Assembly: GCA_019309045.1 (NCBI GenBank)
Contig: JAFDGZ010000016.1
Span: 1-44,875 of the forward strand
Direction: 5' to 3'
Length of the DNA stretch: 44,875 nt
Source of the DNA: Deltaproteobacteria bacterium
GTDB lineage: Bacteria; Desulfobacterota; Syntrophobacteria; BM002
Positions 34,521 through 41,099 of this stretch are shown here, one piece after another (position 1 is the stretch's first letter; every line of letters begins with the position of its first letter). The notes beneath the pieces are model-generated. The model was given only the letters and a program-made list of their open reading frames with translations, was not told the DNA's origin and ran no database searches. A program made the position numbers and the translations under genes.

Positions 34521-35369
34521 CTACCTTCCGTTTCCACCGACAATTTTTTTTATGTGGCGATAGAGCTCCTGGAACTGCTCCTTATAGCTCGGCAGCACCT
34601 CAATAAGCATCCGGCCATAGGAATAGGCTTCTGCAATGCGTCGATCCTCTGGAATCGTCATGAGTACGGGTATCTTTTTGCTGCGGCAGAAATCAACAGT
34701 CTCCTGGTCGCTGCTGCCCGAGCGGTTTATCAATACGCCGGCAGGAATTTTTAGTTCAGCTACTACTTCAGCTGCCAGCTGCAGATCATTGAGGCCAAAC
34801 GGTGTGGGCTCGGTTACCAGAAGGCAGAAGTCGCTACCTTTTACAGCAGCAATAACAGGGCAAGACGTGCCTGGGGGCGCATCGACTATCACCACGTCGT
34901 GGTCCCCGGCAAGGTTGCGCGCCGCCTTGATTAGAGGAGGAGACATGGCTTCGCCCACACTTAGTCGGCCATGTACGAACTCAAGAGATTGACACTTGCC
35001 ATGTTCTAGGAGGCCGATGGGATGAGATTTTTCTGTGATGGCATCTTCTGGACATACCTTGGTGCAACCTCCACAGCCATGGCACAGTTCTGGAAAAGTG
35101 AGCACATTGTTATTAACCACAACAATGGCGCTGAAACGACAGATCCTGGCACACTCACCGCAAAAAGTACACTTCTCGAGGTCTATCAACGGCTTGGGTA
35201 CCTGGACTTCAACGGATTCGTGGATCTGTGGCTTCAAGAAAATATGGCTGTTGGGCTCCTCTACATCGCAGTCGATCAGCTGCACCTTAACTGTCAGGGA
35301 CATGGCCAGATTGGTAGCTACAGTAGTCTTTCCCGTGCCACCCTTACCGCTTGCCACAGCTATAATCAT
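34521..35369 (-). CDS. MinD-family ATPase with inserted two-cluster ferredoxin domain (A)
   Basis: P-loop ATPase of 282 residues, paralogous to the gene 4 bases downstream. Walker A ASGKGGTGKTT, DCDVEEPN switch region, ferredoxin insert with CTFCGECARIC and CHGCGGCTKVC (about residues 65-115), and DAPPGTSCPVI. Two such ATPases in tandem, with four-base spacing, point to a heterodimer and stoichiometric synthesis. In Desulfovibrio vulgaris a similar pair belongs to the ORP complex. The substrate, such as a metal cluster on a NifX-type carrier, is inferred. Confidence 0.92.
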   Translation of the reverse strand: MIIAVASGKGGTGKTTVATNLAMSLTVKVQLIDCDVEEPNSHIFLKPQIHESVEVQVPKPLIDLEKCTFCGECARICRFSAIVVVNNNVLTFPELCHGCGGCTKVCPEDAITEKSHPIGLLEHGKCQSLEFVHGRLSVGEAMSPPLIKAARNLAGDHDVVIVDAPPGTSCPVIAAVKGSDFCLLVTEPTPFGLNDLQLAAEVVAELKIPAGVLINRSGSSDQETVDFCRSKKIPVLMTIPEDRRIAEAYSYGRMLIEVLPSYKEQFQELYRHIKKIVGGNGR

Positions 35370-35426
35370 AATGGTTCTCTCCCGCCATCATTCGAGGGAA
35401 GCTGCTTTGCCAGTTTCTGCTACCGC

Positions 35427-36062
35427 CTAACGCCGCTCCTTTTCCAGTTGGCGTATTCTCTCATCGATTCTCTTCAACTGATCGCGAAGTTGGTCTTTTT
35501 GCCGTTTGAGTTCGTGCAGATCGATGCCGTAATCGGCTTGTCTCTCCTCCGAGGTGACGCCTCTGCCTTGCCTACGGCCCATGCCCATGCCACGACCCAT
35601 GCCCATGCCACGACCCATGCCACGACCCATGCCCATGCCACGACCCATGCCGCCACCCGCAGCGGGGCCGCTTCCTCGGCTAGTAGCAGAAGCTCCGCCC
35701 TCAGTGCCAAAATGGGCCTGCACCGATGGACCGGAAGCTTCCTGCAACTGCCCGCTTCTATACTGGTTCAGTGCTTCAGCAGCAGTACCGCTGGCCCCTA
35801 TGTATACCTTGAGCCCTGCAGCTGCCAGAGTATCCGCAGCATTTGGACCCACGTGTCCGGTAATCACTGCTTCAGCACCTGAATTTGCCACTAGTTGGGC
35901 GGCCTGGATGCCGGCCCCACCACTCAGCATAGCTGCCTTGTTTTCTATGATTTCGAATTCCCCAGTTGCCGAGTCTACAATCAGGAAACATGAACAGCGG
36001 CCAAAACGTTCGTCAAGTTGAGCATCCAAGCTTGGTCCGGTTGACGAAATTGCAATCTTCAT
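35427..36062 (-). CDS. NifX-type domain fused to Gly/Met/Arg repeat and coiled coil
   Basis: Protein of 211 residues. Residues 1-110 are a dinitrogenase Fe-Mo-cofactor biosynthesis (NifX/NafY) family domain (MKIAISSTGPSLDAQLDERFGRC, GAGIQAAQL, GHVGPNA). Residues about 130-165 are a low-complexity stretch made of GMGRG and GMGMGRG units. The C terminus (about 178-211) is a charged coiled coil. The tail layout imitates the DUF5320 protein in the same operon, as though the two had fused. Domain partners of this type bind labile metal clusters. Ribosome site AAGGAG. Confidence 0.88.
   Translation of the reverse strand: MKIAISSTGPSLDAQLDERFGRCSCFLIVDSATGEFEIIENKAAMLSGGAGIQAAQLVANSGAEAVITGHVGPNAADTLAAAGLKVYIGASGTAAEALNQYRSGQLQEASGPSVQAHFGTEGGASATSRGSGPAAGGGMGRGMGMGRGMGRGMGMGRGMGMGRRQGRGVTSEERQADYGIDLHELKRQKDQLRDQLKRIDERIRQLEKERR
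35578..35652 (-). repeat. Tandem 18-bp coding repeat in the NifX fusion gene
   Basis: Plus-strand unit CCCATGCCCATGCCACGA at 35578-35595, 35596-35613 and 35626-35643, with a 12-base shortened unit at 35614-35625 and a partial unit to 35652. The protein reads as GMGRGM repeats. Units are in multiples of three, so length change keeps the frame. Slippage may vary copy number between strains. Confidence 0.9.
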
Positions 36063-36130
36063 CTCCTCTCCTTTTTCGCGGGAGCGGCTAGTTCTGCCAA
36101 TAGTGGATCAGCACTTTTTCCTGTATTTCG

Positions 36131-36463
36131 TTAATGATCGCAAATATTCTGTCCAGTAATTAGACTGCCTTTCAGATACTGAGCAACCACTTCCTCTGGC
36201 GGTGCGCTGGGTGCGCCAATTTCTACTCTGATGCCCTTTTGAGCAAATAAATCGAGGGCCCTGCGGCCCATGCCCCCAGCAATGATCACTTCGACTCCCA
36301 AGTCGCTCAACCAACGAGGAAGAACTCCAGGTTCATGAGGAGGAGGAATGAGCAGTTCCTTGTTCTTTATCTGGCCATCATCCGCCTCTATAATGGCAAA
36401 CTGTTCACAATGTCCAAAATGGGGACAAAGTACACCTTGTGCGACTGGTACTGCAAATTTCAT
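36131..36463 (-). CDS. NifX/NafY-family protein
   Basis: Protein of 110 residues, one dinitrogenase Fe-Mo-cofactor biosynthesis family domain: MKFAVPVAQGVLCPHFGHCEQF, the segment VIIAGGMGRRALDLF, and IRVEIGA. CPHFGHC carries two Cys and two His that could bind a metal cluster. It resembles stand-alone ORP-like or NifX-like proteins of anaerobes. Second of three NifX-type genes in a row on the minus strand (36889 down to 35427), preceded by AAGGAGTG. No nif structural genes are present, so a role in nitrogenase is not supported. Confidence 0.88.
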   Translation of the reverse strand: MKFAVPVAQGVLCPHFGHCEQFAIIEADDGQIKNKELLIPPPHEPGVLPRWLSDLGVEVIIAGGMGRRALDLFAQKGIRVEIGAPSAPPEEVVAQYLKGSLITGQNICDH

Positions 36464-36526
36464 CGTCTACACTCCTTTCCTTTTTTATGTCCACTTCACA
36501 GAAATGCTGCCTGGTTTCAAGTAGCA

Positions 36527-36889
36527 TTAAGTCCAGTGTCCCTCGACATTGGGTTGGGAAGCTACCTGATACTTCCCATCGAGGTAGGCCTGCACTGCCT
36601 CTGAGATGCGACCACTAACCCCTGTTACCACCTTGATTCCTGTTGCCTGTAATGTCCTGAAGGCTTTGGGCCCACAATTGCCAGTGAGAACCACATCCGG
36701 CTTGGCACCAGCCAAGTTCTGGGCTGCCTGGATACCGGCTCCTTGAGGTAGATTCAGGTTCTGTCGATTTTCCACCAACTGCAACTCATTGGTGTCCGTG
36801 TCTATCACCAGAAAGTATTTAGCTCTGCCAAAACGCGGGTCCACTTCACCTTCCGGGTCCCTTTCCTGAGTGGTCACTGCTATGCGCAT
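36527..36889 (-). CDS. NifX/NafY-family protein
   Basis: Protein of 120 residues, one NifX-type domain: MRIAVTTQERDPEGEVDPRFGRAKYF, GAGIQAAQNL, LTGNCGPKAF and the VVTGVSG strand. The N terminus at 36889 follows GAGGAGGAGCT and is preferred over an upstream in-frame start at 37000, which would reach the Mrp gene. It resembles the NifX half of the fusion protein (NRQNLNLPQGAGIQAAQ versus NKAAMLSGGAGIQAAQ). Third NifX-type gene of the cluster, between the mrp gene and the CPHFGHC protein. Confidence 0.9.
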   Translation of the reverse strand: MRIAVTTQERDPEGEVDPRFGRAKYFLVIDTDTNELQLVENRQNLNLPQGAGIQAAQNLAGAKPDVVLTGNCGPKAFRTLQATGIKVVTGVSGRISEAVQAYLDGKYQVASQPNVEGHWT

Positions 36890-37006
36890 AGCTCCTCCTC
36901 TCTGAAGTGCTTCCCATCTGTTTGTTGCCTGACCTTTCCTAGCCAGCCCTCCTGAAAAGAGATGTGGGCAGGAGAAGATCCTTTGCCGCTTATCCAGCAA
37001 TGCCTC

Positions 37007-37915
37007 TCAATGCACTGCCGAAGATTTTTTCTGACCTGCAGATTCCATGGCCTCGATTACCTCTTGGGTGAGCTTTTCATATGCCTTTTTTGCCTCAGAA
37101 TCATGGTTTGCAGCCACAAAAGGTTCTCCACAGTCGCACTTCTCCACCACCTCAGGATCAATCGGTATGCGTCCCAGGAAAGGAACCCCCAGTTGTCTAG
37201 CGGCCTGCTCTCCACCGCCAATTTTGAAGAGATTGATTTTTTCGCCACAATGGGGGCAGATCAGACCGCTCATGTTTTCCACTATTCCCAGCACTGGGAT
37301 GTTCAACAGCCGGCTGAAATTGACAGCCTTTCGCGAATCCAGGAGAGCAACGTCCTGGGGAGTAGTGACGATTATTGAACCGTCTACATTCTTGATGAGA
37401 TTAGCAACACTGAGCGGTTCATCACCTGTGCCTGGTGGAAGGTCAATAAAGAGGAAGTCCAGATCGCCCCAACTGACATCTGCCAGGAACTGCTTGATTG
37501 CCGAGTGTTTCAGGGGCCCTCGCCAGACAATGGCTCGATCAGGATCGTGAGCAAGCAACCCCATCGATACCACGTGAAAGTTCTTGAAGACTTCTACAGG
37601 ATCTACGCCATCATCGTGTCCCACGAGTTGTCTCTCCTCGACACCCAGCATTTTGGGAACGTTAGGGCCGTGAATGTCAGCATCCAGTATTCCCACTCGA
37701 TAGTCGCGAAAAGCAAGAGAGGCAGCCAGGTTAGTAGCTACGGTACTCTTGCCAACGCCGCCTTTGCCGCTCATCACCATAATCTTATGGCGGATGTGAT
37801 AGAGCCTTTGCTCCAGCCTTTTTTGCTCGTGCGCTTCTTTTTCCTTGGCCGAACAACTACTGCCGCTCTCGCAACTGTCACAAGGTTTCTGTTCGTCACA
37901 CGCTTCTTTTTTCAT
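37007..37915 (-). CDS. Mrp/NBP35-type Fe-S carrier ATPase
   Basis: P-loop ATPase of 302 residues of the Mrp/NBP35 family, scaffold and carrier proteins for Fe-S clusters. An N-terminal Cys motif (CDEQKPCDSCESGSSC), deviant Walker A (SGKGGVGKST), Walker B region DLPPGTGDEPL, and the dimer-bridging CXXC in LICPHCGEK are all visible. The N-terminal cysteines are shared with Nbp35. A longer reading from 38014 is possible; ATG 37915 is chosen because AAGGAAGAG precedes it. In the ORP cluster of Desulfovibrio an Mrp protein is also present. Confidence 0.94.
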   Translation of the reverse strand: MKKEACDEQKPCDSCESGSSCSAKEKEAHEQKRLEQRLYHIRHKIMVMSGKGGVGKSTVATNLAASLAFRDYRVGILDADIHGPNVPKMLGVEERQLVGHDDGVDPVEVFKNFHVVSMGLLAHDPDRAIVWRGPLKHSAIKQFLADVSWGDLDFLFIDLPPGTGDEPLSVANLIKNVDGSIIVTTPQDVALLDSRKAVNFSRLLNIPVLGIVENMSGLICPHCGEKINLFKIGGGEQAARQLGVPFLGRIPIDPEVVEKCDCGEPFVAANHDSEAKKAYEKLTQEVIEAMESAGQKKSSAVH

Positions 37916-38040
37916 TTTTCTCTTCCTTGCCTTCTCAGTTGTTGATAAGAATCTGCCACTCGATATTCCATTCACAAATATGAGAACGACTAGTGAATCT
38001 GTCAAGGCAGCCAAAAGGTGTCGGCAGGGAGACAGGGAGT

Positions 38041-38067
38041 GGAGGGGTGAGATTCATTCACCCCTCC
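38041..38067 (-). other. Strong hairpin between the DUF5320 and mrp genes
   Basis: GGAGGGGTGA and TCACCCCTCC form a perfect 10-bp stem with a 7-nt loop, just beyond the stop codon of the DUF5320 gene (38077). No T-run follows on the minus strand. It may act as an mRNA-processing or stability element that sets different levels of the first two genes and the rest of the operon. Confidence 0.7.
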
Positions 38068-38076
38068 TGCTCAGCT

Positions 38077-38454
38077 TCACGAGCTTTGCTCAGTTTCTAA
38101 GCTCCCCAGTCTTTCTTCGATGGCGTCGAGCTCCTCTTTTAAAGCTGCCGCCTGCTCTTTGAGCATCACCATCTCGTCTTCCCTGGAATAAGGGGCTTGA
38201 TAGGCTCCCCAGGGTGCTATGGGACCCCGGTCCCACCAAGGGAAAAAGCCCCTAGCCCAGTAGCCGTAGCCCCAGCCCCGGCCCCTGCCTCGACCGAGAC
38301 CCAGGCCCCGACCCATACCCCAACCTCGACCGAGTCCACGACCCCGGCCCGGGCCGCCAAAGAAACGATAGGCTCCTCTCGGATTGCAAAGACCTCGGCC
38401 CCATCCGGTCATGGGTCCCATTCCAGCAGGTCCTGTTCTGTCAAGTCCTGGCAT
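38077..38454 (-). CDS. DUF5320-type Gly/Arg-rich protein with C-terminal coiled coil
   Basis: Protein of 125 residues beginning MPGLDRTGPAGMGPMTGWGRG, the recurrent N-terminal motif of DUF5320, followed by a Gly/Arg/Trp-rich stretch (residues about 34-75) and a coiled coil (about 90-125, LKEQAAALKEELDAIEERL). DUF5320 genes are common beside NifX-type genes in anaerobes; the function is unknown. AAAGGAGG gives a strong ribosome site. It lies 26 bases after the first NifX-type gene. The tail layout recurs in the NifX fusion protein at 35427-36062. Confidence 0.85.
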   Translation of the reverse strand: MPGLDRTGPAGMGPMTGWGRGLCNPRGAYRFFGGPGRGRGLGRGWGMGRGLGLGRGRGRGWGYGYWARGFFPWWDRGPIAPWGAYQAPYSREDEMVMLKEQAAALKEELDAIEERLGSLETEQSS

Positions 38455-38480
38455 ATGTCATCCCTCCTTTCTCGTGGTCG

Positions 38481-38843
38481 CTAATGCCTGCCACGAAAGC
38501 GTCTTCTCCGGTGTCTGCGTGGGCAGCACCCCATTCCCGGGGTCAGCTGTCCTGAGACGTAAGCTGCAAGGACTTCGTCAACTTCTCCAATAATGCCCCA
38601 TATCAGCTCTATGCCACGGCTGCGAAAAAGGTTTTGTAAAAAATGGTTCATGCCTCCAGTGATTACCAGCTCTACCCCCTGCCGGCGTAAAATGTCAGGC
38701 ACCTCATGAGGATACCGTCGGTTCATACTTAGAGTGTGACGACCAATTACTCGCCCCTCGTCGAGCTCCACAACCAATATCTCCTGGGTATATCCGAACC
38801 TGGGCGAAACCCTCGAGTCGTAAAGTGGGATGGCTATTTTCAT
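38481..38843 (-). CDS. NifX/NafY-family protein heading the sigma-54 operon
   Basis: Protein of 120 residues, one NifX-type domain: MKIAIPLYDSRVSPRFGYTQE, LVITGGMNHFLQNLF and LIWGIIGEVDEVL. The tail (CCPRRHRRRRFRGRH) is basic with a Cys pair. It is the first gene after the sigma-54 promoter (38904-38918), so it is the lead gene of the cluster. The ribosome site is weak (GAGGCG). Family members carry Fe-Mo, Fe-S or, in ORP, Mo-Cu-S clusters; the cargo here cannot be told. Confidence 0.88.
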   Translation of the reverse strand: MKIAIPLYDSRVSPRFGYTQEILVVELDEGRVIGRHTLSMNRRYPHEVPDILRRQGVELVITGGMNHFLQNLFRSRGIELIWGIIGEVDEVLAAYVSGQLTPGMGCCPRRHRRRRFRGRH

Positions 38844-38903
38844 TTGACGCCTCGCCGCCTCATGGCATCACCTCGCACTTCTTTTGAGTCACCAGCTTGA
38901 GAG

Positions 38904-38918
38904 GCAACGATTGTGCCA
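38904..38918 (-). promoter_or_regulatory. Sigma-54 (RpoN) promoter
   Basis: On the minus strand TGGCACAATCGTTGC, an exact TGGCAC-N5-TTGC core with correct GG-to-GC spacing of 10. Transcription should start near 38892, about 50 bases before the first NifX-type start codon (38843). Sigma-54 promoters need an ATP-dependent enhancer-binding activator; matching upstream sites are at 39007-39022 and 39064-39079. Confidence 0.85.
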
Positions 38919-38999
38919 GCCGAGGAAGTTTTGTATAACCTGCTAATATTATAGCCAATTATCAATTAAAGGGAAGAGGGTTGAATTACTGGCAGCGGT

Positions 39000-39022
39000 C
39001 TCCTTTGTTGCATAATTGCAAC
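39000..39022. promoter_or_regulatory. Left arm of mirror pair; palindrome GTTGCA-N4-TGCAAC (activator site)
   Basis: The arm contains GTTGCATAATTGCAAC (39007-39022), a dyad with 6-bp half-sites. Its centre is about 122 bases upstream of the predicted sigma-54 start. The whole 23-base arm recurs in reverse complement at 39064-39086 with one mismatch. Position and symmetry suit an enhancer-binding protein. Confidence 0.7.
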
Positions 39023-39063
39023 CTAAAATTAGAAATATCAGTTATTATGACTAATTAACATGC

Positions 39064-39086
39064 GTTGCAATAATGCAACAAAGGAG
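39064..39086. promoter_or_regulatory. Right arm of mirror pair; palindrome GTTGCA-N4-TGCAAC (activator site)
   Basis: The arm contains GTTGCAATAATGCAAC (39064-39079), the second copy of the dyad, about 179 bases upstream of the sigma-54 start and 57 bases centre-to-centre from the first. The flank CAAAGGAG mirrors CTCCTTTG of the left arm. Confidence 0.7.
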
Positions 39087-39189
39087 TGCGTCGCTTCCTG
39101 CCCGCCCTCTTGCCGAGGGAAATCGGAACAGGACCCTGTGCAAGCCAACGAAACTACACCTCCCGTCTGAGGAACAGGTCAGTTTTTTC

Positions 39190-39218
39190 TTTACTTGTCC
39201 TTCTTTTTTCGCTATACA
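39190..39218 (+). promoter_or_regulatory. Weak promoter candidate for the small membrane protein
   Basis: TTTACT (39190-39195), 17-base spacer, TATACA (39213-39218); four of six matches in each box. The leader to the ATG at 39262 would be about 35 bases. Confidence 0.3.
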
Positions 39219-39261
39219 AACTTGACATTGTGCCTTTGATAACTAACGGAGGAACACAAGA

Positions 39262-39456
39262 ATGACGCTCGAAAGAAAAGCTGGAATTGCCGTAGTATTT
39301 GGAGTACCAGCCATTGTTGGTTCGGGTCTGATGTGGCAGTTGGCCGGCAGTTGGCAGGTGGTTTTTGGCTACCTGGCCCTATTGGGATTTATCCTGGGTG
39401 CCTTTCTGGCCAATCCAGAACAGGAAATCTCAGCAAAAAAGCAAGAACAGCACTGA
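39262..39456 (+). CDS. Small two-helix membrane protein
   Basis: Protein of 64 residues with two predicted membrane helices (about 8-26 and 32-50: IAVVFGVPAIVGSGLMWQL and VVFGYLALLGFILGAFLA) and a charged tail EQEISAKKQEQH. No family recognised. The start is supported by CGGAGGA 8 bases before ATG. It is divergent from the ORP-like operon and shares its upstream region, so coregulation is possible. Confidence 0.65.
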   Translation: MTLERKAGIAVVFGVPAIVGSGLMWQLAGSWQVVFGYLALLGFILGAFLANPEQEISAKKQEQH

Positions 39457-39867
39457 GAGCAACTCACGTTTTGCCCAGCTTCTTCTCAGGACTTCTACAG
39501 AGGGGAAAGATTGGCTGAAGCGAGAGAATTGCGCCTTTTTCCTTCCCAGCAGGCAGTGAGTAGCTGTCCACCATATTATATTGTGGTTGGGTACCGCCCT
39601 GAGCTTGCTTCCCTTGTTCCCTACAGGCTCTTGCCTTTTTCCAGATCACCTTTCCATAGCCCCCAGCCAACAGCTGCAAGTTAGCCAAGAAATCTCTATT
39701 TATGATTCCCTGAGGACAAATTCAGCAAATGGCTGGTGCTACTTTACAACTCTTTACATCCCGGTCTTGTCTCAATTCGGACGCTTTACTTCCACTGCTG
39801 TTGTTAATATCATTCGAGATAATTGACTGCTTATCGAGTCCATTTAGTGGCTTTGAGAGGAAAAGCT
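39457..39867. other. Intergenic region with an imperfect dyad
   Basis: 411 bases in which I see no convincing gene; short frames exist on both strands but lack ribosome sites and protein character. A 19-base imperfect palindrome CCACCATATTATATTGTGG lies at 39568-39586. No terminator with a T-run was recognised. Confidence 0.4.
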
Positions 39868-40230
39868 ATGGCACGGTACCTCGAATTCATGCTGGCAAAG
39901 GCCTTCGAAACCATCCCGGGGGAACTCTACAATCAGTACCGAAGTGATGTGGCTGCAGAGATCAAGGAGCAATATCTCTTTTACGAAATCTCCTTGATGG
40001 AGGAAAAATCCTGGGAATATCTCCGCGATTGGGTATATCCAAACTTCACACGCTATATCAAGGCTAAACAGAGAAACCCAACCATGGCTGAGAGAGTAGT
40101 AGTTGCCATCTTTCACGGCAACAGTTGTTATCTCTTACAGGGGAAAGACTTTCTCGGTGCCTTTCAACAGTTGGAGGGGCTGGACGCCATGGCCTTTGCC
40201 GCCCAAGTGCGCCAGTGGCTCGACATCTGA
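39868..40230 (+). CDS. Hypothetical protein
   Basis: Protein of 120 residues from ATG 39868, which is preceded by GAGAGGAAA. Not recognised. Mostly helical and soluble, with many aromatics (KEQYLFYEISLMEEKSWEYLRDW) and a C-terminal hydrophobic strand and helix (RVVVAIFHGNSCYLL). No metal or nucleotide motif. An in-frame start at 39823 exists but is not backed by a ribosome site. It precedes the nitroreductase on the same strand with a 224-base gap. Confidence 0.6.
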   Translation: MARYLEFMLAKAFETIPGELYNQYRSDVAAEIKEQYLFYEISLMEEKSWEYLRDWVYPNFTRYIKAKQRNPTMAERVVVAIFHGNSCYLLQGKDFLGAFQQLEGLDAMAFAAQVRQWLDI

Positions 40231-40400
40231 TGAAACCATCTTGGTTTTGCAATTCGCCCCTGTTGAATGCACTTTCCTGGAACTTCCATCCCGAAACTTT
40301 CTAGAATCAGGGGAAGTTCCCCGTGTGGGAACTCTTTTGGTTCCTCTGCTTGAGACTGGTGTAGAAGGACAACTTCCGTTTTCTTTTTGGCAATGTTAGG

Positions 40401-40409
40401 TGGTATACT
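40401..40409 (+). promoter_or_regulatory. Extended -10 promoter candidate for the nitroreductase gene
   Basis: TGGTATACT is an extended -10 element (TG-N-TATACT), with five of six matches to TATAAT. A recognisable -35 box is lacking, as is common with extended -10 promoters. The start codon is at 40455. Confidence 0.4.
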
Positions 40410-40454
40410 GCACTGATTTTTGGGTGCTGCCCTTGAAAAGAGAGGAGGGAGAAG

Positions 40455-41024
40455 ATGCTCCGGGACCTAGTAATCAAGAACAGAAGCTATAGGCGGTTTC
40501 ACGAGGATGTGAAGATAGAGATAGAAACCTTGAGAGAACTCGTGGATCTGGCAAGATGCACTGCTTCTGCGGCAAATCTACAACCCCTGAAATACATCCT
40601 TGCCAACGATCCCCAGAGCAATGAAAAGATTTTTCCTTGTCTTGCCTGGGCTGGATATCTGAAAGACTGGCCAGGACCGGCAGAAGGTGAACGGCCATCC
40701 GCCTACATTATTGTTCTGTGCGACACCCGGATTGCCAAATCTGCAGGCTGCGATCATGGCATCGCCTGTCAGACTATTCTTCTAGGTGCAGTAGAAAAAG
40801 GTTTGGCTGGTTGCATGATCGGCTCCATACAAAGAAAAAAGCTTCGACAATTACTGGATATTCAGGAGCATCTCGAGATACTTCTGACAGTGGCCCTCGG
40901 GAAACCTAAAGAGACGGTTGTGCTAGAAGAAATAGGCCCGCAAGGTGATGTCAAGTACTGGCGGGACGAGAAAGGCATCCATCACGTCCCCAAGCGCAGT
41001 CTGGATGAGATTATTATCGGTTGA
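40455..41024 (+). CDS. Nitroreductase-family flavoprotein
   Basis: Protein of 189 residues of the NAD(P)H/FMN nitroreductase family. The N-terminal KNRSYRRF is the characteristic FMN-phosphate binding motif; ASAANLQPLKYI and the GIACQTILLGAVEKGLAGCMIGS helix and loop also fit. These enzymes reduce nitro compounds, quinones or other acceptors, so its substrate cannot be named. GGAGGGAG is a strong ribosome site. The following 75 bases include a hairpin-prone stretch before the EmrA-like gene. Confidence 0.88.
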   Translation: MLRDLVIKNRSYRRFHEDVKIEIETLRELVDLARCTASAANLQPLKYILANDPQSNEKIFPCLAWAGYLKDWPGPAEGERPSAYIIVLCDTRIAKSAGCDHGIACQTILLGAVEKGLAGCMIGSIQRKKLRQLLDIQEHLEILLTVALGKPKETVVLEEIGPQGDVKYWRDEKGIHHVPKRSLDEIIIG

Positions 41025-41099
41025 GACGGAGGCAGAAGAAGGCCATGCCGTGGATGGCTTCTAGATGGGCTGGCGCCAATGATGAAGAGATGATAGCGG

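Larger units (their letters stand above)
38844..39261. other. Control region of the ORP-like operon
   Basis: 418 bases without a gene, between the divergent NifX-type operon (minus) and a small membrane protein gene (plus). It holds the sigma-54 promoter, two palindromes inside mirror-image arms, an AT-rich linker (about 38930-39000) that could allow DNA bending, and a weak plus-strand promoter. No riboswitch pattern was recognised in 39087-39180. Confidence 0.6.

Noticed and set aside
35578-35652. CRISPR array suspicion from short regular repeats
   Set aside because: Units of 18 and 12 bases lack unique spacers and translate in frame as GMGRG repeats of a coding gene.
35022-35882. A 286-residue plus-strand frame with a His/Ala/Thr repeat (HAHATTHAHATTH type)
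   Set aside because: This is the antisense reading of the GMGRG repeat and the MinD gene. The minus-strand frame has NifX and P-loop motifs and ribosome sites.
33647-38843. Nitrogenase cofactor gene cluster
   Set aside because: NifX-type domains are present, but no nifH, nifD, nifK, nifE, nifN or nifB is seen; the company of MinD-ferredoxin and Mrp ATPases fits an ORP-like cluster better.
39087-39180. Possible cobalamin- or moco-type riboswitch upstream of the small membrane protein
   Set aside because: Some GC-rich, purine-rich stretches look suggestive, but the conserved core sequences of these classes are missing.
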